Source of the DNA: Sphingomonas natans
Lineage (GTDB): Bacteria > Pseudomonadota > Alphaproteobacteria > Sphingomonadales > Sphingomonadaceae
Assembly: GCF_030546695.1 (NCBI RefSeq)
Contig: NZ_JAUOTP010000011.1
Span: 124,001 to 188,000 of the forward strand
Length of the DNA stretch: 64,000 nt
Direction: 5' to 3'
Below, one piece after another: positions 58,604 to 64,000 of the stretch. The notes under the pieces are model-generated. The model worked only from the letters and a program-made list of their open reading frames with translations. It was not told where the DNA came from and did not search any database. The translations under genes and the position numbers were made by a program. Numbering within the stretch: position 1 is the stretch's first letter; the number at the start of each line of letters is the position of its first letter.

Positions 58604-59677
58604 TCAGCGCCCGGTCTGCGCGCGGTGCAGCAGCTTCTGGTCGGCCAGCACCAACGCCATCATCGCCTCCACCACCGGCGCGGCGCGGATGCCGACGCAC
58701 GGGTCGTGGCGGCCCTTGGTGCGGATGTCCGAGGCCTGACCGTCGCGGCCGATCGTCTCGACCGGGGTCAGGATCGACGAGGTCGGCTTGAGCGCGACGC
58801 GGATCACGACCGGCTGGCCGGTGGCGATGCCGCCCGCGACGCCGCCGGCATGATTGGCGAGGAAGATCGGCTTGCCGTCATTGCCGGGGCGCATCGCATC
58901 GGCATTGGTCTCGCCGGTCAGGCGCGCGGCGGCGAAGCCGTCGCCGATCTCGACGCCCTTCACGGCGTTGATGCTCATGCATGCCGCGGCGAGTTCGCTG
59001 TCGAGCTTGGCGTAGAGCGGCGCGCCCCAGCCGGCGGGCACGCCTTCGGCGACGCATTCGACGATCGCGCCGACGGAAGATCCTGCCTTGCGCGCATCGT
59101 CGACGATCTTTTCCCAGCGCGAGGCCGCGGCGGCATCGGGGCAGAAGAAGGGGTTGGCGTCGATTTGCGCATCCTCGAACGTGGCGCGATCGATCGCGTC
59201 GCCGCCGAGCTCGACGAGATAGGCGCGGATCCGGATCTCGGGGATCACCGCGCGCGCGACCGCGCCGGCGGCGACGCGCGCCGCCGTCTCGCGCGCCGAG
59301 GAACGCCCGCCGCCGCGATAATCGCGAAAGCCATATTTGGCGTCATAGGCATAATCGGCATGACCCGGCCGGTAGGCGAGCGCGACCTCCGAATAATCCT
59401 TCGAGCGTTGATCGACATTCTCGATCATCAGGCTGATCGGCGTGCCGGTGGTGCGGCCTTCGAACACGCCCGAGAGGATGCGGACCTGATCGGGCTCCTG
59501 GCGCTGGGTGGTGAAGCGCGACGTGCCCGGACGGCGCTTATCGAGCCAGGGCTGGATATCGGCCTCGGTGAGCGCGAGCCCCGGTGGGCAGCCGTCGACG
59601 ACCGCGCCGAGCGCCGGGCCATGGCTTTCGCCCCAGGTGGTGAAGCGGAAGACCCGCCCGAACGTGTTGTAGCTCAT
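58604..59677 (-). CDS. aroC: chorismate synthase
   Basis: AroC (357 residues) forms chorismate from EPSP using reduced [27 protein letters not shown], the DKRRPG segment, [41 protein letters not shown] and [19 protein letters not shown] are hallmarks. The start at 59677 overlaps the DUF2442 gene by four bases. Confidence 0.97.
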   Translation of the reverse strand: MSYNTFGRVFRFTTWGESHGPALGAVVDGCPPGLALTEADIQPWLDKRRPGTSRFTTQRQEPDQVRILSGVFEGRTTGTPISLMIENVDQRSKDYSEVALAYRPGHADYAYDAKYGFRDYRGGGRSSARETAARVAAGAVARAVIPEIRIRAYLVELGGDAIDRATFEDAQIDANPFFCPDAAAASRWEKIVDDARKAGSSVGAIVECVAEGVPAGWGAPLYAKLDSELAAACMSINAVKGVEIGDGFAAARLTGETNADAMRPGNDGKPIFLANHAGGVAGGIATGQPVVIRVALKPTSSILTPVETIGRDGQASDIRTKGRHDPCVGIRAAPVVEAMMALVLADQKLLHRAQTGR

Positions 59678-60027
59678 TCGGCGGCCGCAAGATTCCATTC
59701 GGGCCCAAACCGCTCGGCCATGTAGCGCGCGGTGCCGAAGCGACCCGCCAGCAGCCCTTCGACCGTGAAATCGGCATCGAGAGCCTCCCAGTGCAGGCCG
59801 AAGCCTGCGCCAAGAATTTCGACTTCGCCGATTTGCTCGTCGGTGGCGGATTCCAGCCCCTGGGCAAGCCGGGCGGGAAAAGCGAAGGTGGCGCCGCTGA
59901 CGAGATCGATCACGATCCGACCGCTCGCGCGATCATACCGAGCCGTGCGAGCGCGAGGCTTGGTGCGCAACTCGATCTCGCCCTTTCGGGAGGCCGAATC
60001 ATAGTCGGCGTCGCTCAATTCAGCCAT
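59674..60027 (-). CDS. DUF2442-domain protein
   Basis: The 117 residues have the DUF2442 pattern [64 protein letters not shown]. Such proteins are commonly encoded beside DUF4160 proteins and the pair has been suggested to be toxin-antitoxin-like. Here the partner directly upstream (60020-60245) is frameshifted. A C-terminal [17 protein letters not shown] closes it. It is embedded between fabI and aroC with overlapping ends. Confidence 0.8.
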   Translation of the reverse strand: MAELSDADYDSASRKGEIELRTKPRARTARYDRASGRIVIDLVSGATFAFPARLAQGLESATDEQIGEVEILGAGFGLHWEALDADFTVEGLLAGRFGTARYMAERFGPEWNLAAAE

Positions 60028-60245
60028 GAAGTTCGGTCCAGCGCCGCATCAGAATGTCCCGCGAGTTTCGCACGATCCGCAATGCGCGTCGACTCTCGGC
60101 TTTGTTGGCATCGACCGTCCGAACGACCTTCAGCGTCTCGAGCTCGATCTTGCATTCGCCATCGCCAAACACATGAACGTGCGGGCTCGTGATCATCCAG
60201 GAAGATCATGACGCGAAAGCCGCCCTTGCGGAGAACGACCGGCAT
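60020..60245 (-). pseudogene. DUF4160-domain gene with a frameshift
   Basis: From the ATG at 60245 the frame reads MPVVLRKGGFRVMIFLDDHEPA, the DUF4160 head. In the intact family the next residues are HVHV; here that continuation ([35 protein letters not shown]) is in another frame, ending at 60020. The break is near 60180 and could be repaired by deleting one base or adding two. The start overlaps the fabI stop (TAATG) and the end overlaps DUF2442. A sequencing error cannot be excluded. Confidence 0.75.
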
Positions 60246-61048
60246 TACGCCAGAGCGATGTCCGGGGCGTCCTCCGCCTTCATGCCGATCACGTTGTAGC
60301 CGGCATCGACATGGTGGATCTCGCCGGTCACGCCGCTCGCCAGATCGGAGATGAGATAGAGGCCCGCGCCGCCGACATCCTCGATCGTCACGTTGCGCTT
60401 CAGCGGCGAATTCAGCTGGTTCCACTTCATGATATAATTGAAATCGCCGATGCCGCGCGCCGCCAGCGTCTGGATCGGGCCCGCCGAAATGGCGTTCACG
60501 CGGATATTCTCCGGGCCCATATCGACCGCGAGATATTTGACGCTCGTCTCGAGCGCCGCCTTGGCGACGCCCATCACGTTATAATGCGGGATGACCTTCT
60601 CGGCGCCATAATAGCTCAGCGTCAGCAGCGATCCGCCATTGGGCATCATCGCGCGCGCATGTCGCGCCACCGCGACGAAGCTGTAGGCCGAGATGTTCAT
60701 CGTCATCAGGAAATTGTCGAGCGTGGTATCGTAGAATTTCCCGCGCAGCTGGCTCTTGTCCGAAAAGCCGATCGCGTGGACGAGGAAGTCGATCGTCGGC
60801 CAGCTTTCGGCAAGCTCGGCGAAGGCGCGCGCCATGTCGGCCTCGTCCGAGACGTCGCAGCTGACGAGCAGGGGCACGCCCAGCTCCTGCGCCAGCGGGC
60901 GCACGCGCTTCTCCATCGCCGCGCCCTGATAGCTGAAGGCCAGCTCCGCCCCCTGCGCGCTCAGCGCCTTAGCGATCCCCCATGCAAGGCTCTTGTCATT
61001 GGCAAGACCCATGATGAGGCCACGCTTGCCTTCCATCAGACCGGCCAT
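60245..61048 (-). CDS. fabI: enoyl-acyl carrier protein reductase (NADH)
   Basis: FabI (267 residues) performs the last reduction in fatty acid elongation and is the triclosan target. MAGLMEGKRGLIMGLANDKSLAWGIAKAL starts it, and LSYYGAEKVIPHYNVMGVAKAALE contains the catalytic Tyr and Lys. I prefer the second of two adjacent ATGs for spacing to GGAGG. The BrkB-family stop overlaps this start. Confidence 0.96.
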   Translation of the reverse strand: MAGLMEGKRGLIMGLANDKSLAWGIAKALSAQGAELAFSYQGAAMEKRVRPLAQELGVPLLVSCDVSDEADMARAFAELAESWPTIDFLVHAIGFSDKSQLRGKFYDTTLDNFLMTMNISAYSFVAVARHARAMMPNGGSLLTLSYYGAEKVIPHYNVMGVAKAALETSVKYLAVDMGPENIRVNAISAGPIQTLAARGIGDFNYIMKWNQLNSPLKRNVTIEDVGGAGLYLISDLASGVTGEIHHVDAGYNVIGMKAEDAPDIALA

Positions 61049-61995
61049 CATTCCTCCGTCGAAACCGTCTCTTCGGCGCCCATTAGGCCGCTTTGCGGCT
61101 TCTCCGCCAGCGCCGCGTTGAGTTGGGCGCCGATGACGAGCCCCAGACCGACCAGCCAGAAGAACAGCAAGGCGACGATGACCCCCGCCAGGCTACCATA
61201 GGTGAGGCCGTAGCCGCCGACCAAGGAGAGGACCGCGGGGAGCGCCATCGTCACGAGGATCCACCAGAGCGCGGTAAAGGCCGCGCCCGGCCATTTCGGG
61301 CAGGGCGTGTCGCGATATTTGCTGGGGGTGAGCGAGTAGAAGAGCAAATAGAGCGCCAGAAAGAGCGTCGCGAGCGGGGCGAGGCGGCTCCAGCCGATCC
61401 AGCTCAGCACACCATGCGCGAGCGGCAGCAGGCGATAGATGAACTGCTCGACGCCGGTCAGCACGAGCTGGACCGAGAAGGCGATGAAGGTGAGCATCAC
61501 CGAGCCGAGGATCAAAGCGGCCGAACTCAGCCGATAATGCCAGAAAGGCTTCGAATAGCGCACGCCATATGCGCGGCGCAGGATGTCGCGGATCGTCTCG
61601 ATGAAATTGCCCGTCGTCCACAGGCCGACGAGGCCGCCCAGCCACAGCAGCCCGCCGGTGCGCTGCGCGAGCACGTCGGCGATCGCCGGGCGGAGCATCT
61701 CGCGCACCGCACGCGGCAGATTGCGCAGGAAGCTGTCGATCGCGACGATCGTATCCGGCCCCATCCCCAGCAGGTGCGCGAGCGCGGCGGTGACGATGAA
61801 GAAGGGGAAGAGCGAGACCAGAGCGAGGTAAGCAAGGTTGCCGGCGTGGATGAAGCCGTCCGAATAGACGCCGATCGTAATCCTCTTGAGGATCTCATAG
61901 ACACGCGCGCCGGGGCGCAGATGATCGAGCGAGCGATCCCAGGCGCTGCGCCGCGCGCGTTCCTCGGGCGATTCGGGAGAGATTGGCTGGACCAT
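61048..61995 (-). CDS. YihY/BrkB-family inner membrane protein
   Basis: The 315 residues have about six membrane segments with GFIHAGNLAYLALVSLFPFFIVTAALAHLLG near the start, GGLLWLGGLVGLWTTGNFIETIRDILRRAYGV and a final GGYGLTYGSLAGVIVALLFFWLVGLGLVIGAQLNAAL, the family pattern. Its function is unsettled. The start at 61995 has GGGGGAAGG before it. It sits between the DnaJ-like gene and fabI. Confidence 0.9.
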   Translation of the reverse strand: MVQPISPESPEERARRSAWDRSLDHLRPGARVYEILKRITIGVYSDGFIHAGNLAYLALVSLFPFFIVTAALAHLLGMGPDTIVAIDSFLRNLPRAVREMLRPAIADVLAQRTGGLLWLGGLVGLWTTGNFIETIRDILRRAYGVRYSKPFWHYRLSSAALILGSVMLTFIAFSVQLVLTGVEQFIYRLLPLAHGVLSWIGWSRLAPLATLFLALYLLFYSLTPSKYRDTPCPKWPGAAFTALWWILVTMALPAVLSLVGGYGLTYGSLAGVIVALLFFWLVGLGLVIGAQLNAALAEKPQSGLMGAEETVSTEE

Positions 61996-62030
61996 CCTTC
62001 CCCCTTCGATCGCGTCCGCTGGCAGATCGG

Positions 62031-62954
62031 CTATACGCCGAGACCGGCGCGCGGGTTCCTGTCGGCATCGCCGCTCCACCCCTCGACGAAGGCGCGCAGC
62101 GCCTCGTCTTCGGCGGGCAAATCGACCATCAAGGTCACGAGCTGATCGCCGCGGCTGCCGTCACGCTTGTGGAAGCCGCGGCCCTTCAGGCGCAGCACCT
62201 TGCCCGAGCTGGAGCCCGCCGGGATCGCCAGCATCACCGCGCCCTCGACCGTGGGGACCTTGATGCGCGCGCCCGTCACCGCCTCGTCGAGGCGGACGGG
62301 CAGATCGAGGCGGACATCGTCGCCGTCGCGCTTGTAGAAACGGTGCGGGCGGATCTCGATCGTGACGAGCGCATCGCCCGCGCCGCCGGCGCCGGCCTCG
62401 CCCTGGCCGGCGAGGCGCAGCGGCGTGCCGGCGATCGCCTCGGGCGTGAGCTTGAGATCGACGGTCTTGCCCGTGCCGAGCGTGATGCGCTGCGGCTTGA
62501 GCGCGGCGGCCTCATCGAGATCGATCGCGAGCCGATAGGCGGCGTCGGCGCCCTTCTGCGGCCGTCCGCGCCCGCCGAAGCCCGAAAAGCCGCTGCCGAA
62601 GCCGCCGCGCTGCTGCTTGGCGGCGCCGCCGAACAGACCTTCGAAAATGTCGCCGAAATCGCCCGAAGCTTCGAACTCGGCGCCGCCCGGCCGACCGCGA
62701 AAGCCGCCGCCATAGCCGAACGGCATCTTCGGGCTGCCATTCTCATCGATCTCGCCACGATCATATTGAGCGCGCTTGTCCTTGTCGGACAGCAGATCAT
62801 AAGCCGTCGTCACTTCGGAGAAGCGCGCGGTCGCCGCCGGATTGTCGGCATTGCGATCGGGATGCAGCTCCTTGGCGAGCTTGCGATAGGCCTTCTTGAT
62901 CGCGGCATCGTCGGCGCCGCGCGAAAGCCCCAGGGTCGTGTAAGGATCAGCCAT
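62031..62954 (-). CDS. DnaJ-like co-chaperone without zinc finger (CbpA type)
   Basis: The 307 residues have an N-terminal J domain (PYTTLGLSRGADDAAIKKAYRKLAKELHPDRN) with the HPD motif, a Gly/Phe-rich stretch about 85-150, and the C-terminal client-binding domains (PHRFYKRDGDDVRLDLPVRLDEAVTGARIKVPTVEG). No CxxCxGxG repeats exist, so it is CbpA/DjlA-like class B and should stimulate DnaK. A GGAGG site precedes the ATG. It heads the minus-strand run to aroC. Confidence 0.92.
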   Translation of the reverse strand: MADPYTTLGLSRGADDAAIKKAYRKLAKELHPDRNADNPAATARFSEVTTAYDLLSDKDKRAQYDRGEIDENGSPKMPFGYGGGFRGRPGGAEFEASGDFGDIFEGLFGGAAKQQRGGFGSGFSGFGGRGRPQKGADAAYRLAIDLDEAAALKPQRITLGTGKTVDLKLTPEAIAGTPLRLAGQGEAGAGGAGDALVTIEIRPHRFYKRDGDDVRLDLPVRLDEAVTGARIKVPTVEGAVMLAIPAGSSSGKVLRLKGRGFHKRDGSRGDQLVTLMVDLPAEDEALRAFVEGWSGDADRNPRAGLGV

Positions 62955-63130
62955 TGCACCTCCTCTTTCGCAGATGCGAAGCGGCTTCGCCATCGGCAAG
63001 AGGCGTTTTTGGTGCAGCTGAAGCTGAACGGCTGCGGCGCCGGCCCGCAGCGCCAGTTGAATCATTATCGGGCACCAGAACGTGTCTGCGGCGTTTCCCG
63101 CCCGACTTTCGAACCCGATCAGGAACTTCC

Positions 63131-64000
63131 ATGCGGCCCTATGCCTGCCCCAATTGCTCGCGCCCCAACCATTTCGAGGTGCGCGTCTGCCCGAATTGCG
63201 CGTTCACGCTCGGCTACGACCCCGACAGCGACCAATTGCTGTTCCTGGGCGACAATGCGACGACGTGGCGCGACGCGCAGGGCGAGGAGCATGCTTTGCT
63301 CGTCTGCCAGAACAACAATGCCTATCAGATCTGCAACTGGCTGGTGCCCGCGGTGGGCAATCAGCCGCTGTGCCTCGCGTGCAAGCACAACCGGACGATT
63401 CCCGATCTGACAGCGCCCGACGTGCCCGCGCGCTGGGCGAAGATCGAGGCGGCGAAACGGCGGCTGTTCCACACGCTTCTCTACCTGAAGCTGCCGATCG
63501 AGACGGTCGCCGAGGCCGAGGCGAACGGCACCTCGCCGGGCCTGGCCTTCGACTTCCTCTACGATCCGGTCGGCGAGCAGACGGGCACCGTCCAGATCAC
63601 GACCGGGCACGATGCCGGGCTCGTCACGCTCAACATCCTCGAGGCGGACGACGTCCAGCGCGAGAAGATGCGCGCGGGCTTGGGCGAACCCTATCGCACC
63701 CTGCTCGGCCATTTCCGCCACGAAGTGGGCCATTATTATTTCTCGCGGCTGATCGAGGACACGGCCGAGGTCGAGAATTTCCGCGCGGTCTTCGGCGACG
63801 AGCGGATCAGCTACGACGAAGCGATGCAGAAGCATTATGGTGAGGGCACCGCGGGCACCTGGTCGAGCGACTATGTCTCGGCCTATGCGACGATGCATCC
63901 GTGGGAGGATTTCGCCGAGACCTTCGCGCATCTGATGCACATAATCGATGCGCTGGCGACGATCGGGGGCTTCGGGATGCGGATGCTCAAGTGGCCGGGG
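63131..64000 (+). CDS. putative zinc-binding metallopeptidase (partial, 3' end cut)
   Basis: The first 290 residues are visible. Two zinc-ribbon Cys pairs open it (YACPNCSR and RVCPNCAF), more Cys follow (CQNN..QICNW..LCLACKHN), and the centre contains HFRHEVGHYYFSRLIED, an HExxH-like HEVGH zinc-protease motif. DFAETFAHLMHIIDAL may supply the third ligand. The arrangement fits the family of uncharacterised zinc-ribbon metallopeptidases (COG4307-like). The 176-base divergent gap to the DnaJ-like gene has no other gene. The C-terminus lies outside the window. Confidence 0.85.
   Translation, partial: MRPYACPNCSRPNHFEVRVCPNCAFTLGYDPDSDQLLFLGDNATTWRDAQGEEHALLVCQNNNAYQICNWLVPAVGNQPLCLACKHNRTIPDLTAPDVPARWAKIEAAKRRLFHTLLYLKLPIETVAEAEANGTSPGLAFDFLYDPVGEQTGTVQITTGHDAGLVTLNILEADDVQREKMRAGLGEPYRTLLGHFRHEVGHYYFSRLIEDTAEVENFRAVFGDERISYDEAMQKHYGEGTAGTWSSDYVSAYATMHPWEDFAETFAHLMHIIDALATIGGFGMRMLKWPG

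Overview
The window is high-GC DNA from an alphaproteobacterium, most likely a sphingomonad (Sphingomonas or a close genus). The pointers are a contiguous str-S10-spc-alpha ribosomal gene string ending in rpoA-rplQ, a SUF operon led by an Rrf2 regulator, TTGAC-N17-TATA-type promoters, and dispersed inverted repeats that translate as 'RPEPVEG'-like peptides. Genus and species cannot be fixed from sequence reading alone. No tRNA, rRNA, CRISPR, prophage, transposase or plasmid function was found.

Layout. 1-4288: partial BrkB-family membrane protein, exported creatininase-family protein, thiL, and a proton-pumping pyrophosphatase (hppA). 4449-6581: secreted prolyl oligopeptidase. 6661-26945, all minus strand: the translation and transcription cluster, in transcription order rpsL-rpsG-fusA // Uma2-family gene // tuf // rpsJ // rplC-D-W-B-rpsS-rplV-rpsC-rplP-rpmC-rpsQ-rplN-X-E-rpsN-H-rplF-R-rpsE-rpmD-rplO-secY-adk // rpsM-rpsK-rpoA-rplQ. 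Double slashes mark places where I see hairpin terminators or a separate promoter. 27203-29834: three exported accessory proteins. 29956-35152: polyprenyl-phosphate glycosyltransferase, a GT22-like mannosyltransferase, a cation efflux protein and a polytopic GT-C-like protein. 35159-39840, minus strand: E3 (lpdA), a hotdog thioesterase, E2 (pdhC), dapD and a HAD nucleotidase. 39924-42224: a lipoprotein subtilase with a barrel-like C-terminus. 42233-48469: the SUF iron-sulfur operon (regulator-sufB-novel exported gene-sufC-sufD-sufS-sufT-sufA). 48545-53672: DUF454, pyrD, ggt and an acyl-CoA synthetase. 53795-58462: small exported protein, gloA, ispZ/yciB, ftsY, mtaB and dapF, the last four tightly overlapped. 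58604-62954: aroC, a DUF2442/DUF4160 pair, fabI, BrkB family and a DnaJ-like co-chaperone. 63131-end: partial zinc metallopeptidase-like protein.

Most of the window is core housekeeping. The unusual biology sits inside that core. An Uma2 nuclease-like gene, isolated by a terminator, lies between fusA and tuf. S12 carries Arg where streptomycin-sensitive bacteria have Lys88. S5 has an RGG/Asn-rich N-terminal extension. The SUF operon has taken in an unknown exported gene (with a repeated TAATGCTCA at both junctions) and at least three repeat elements; two have become coding sequence (SufS N-terminus, regulator C-terminus) and one supplies the sufD ribosome binding site. A perfect palindrome on the suf promoter is a good candidate operator. 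A frameshifted DUF4160 gene next to DUF2442 sits between fabI and aroC.

Genes were called from reading frames, recognisable motifs, start-site context and overlaps. No database search was possible, so family names are from recognition and weaker ones are marked.
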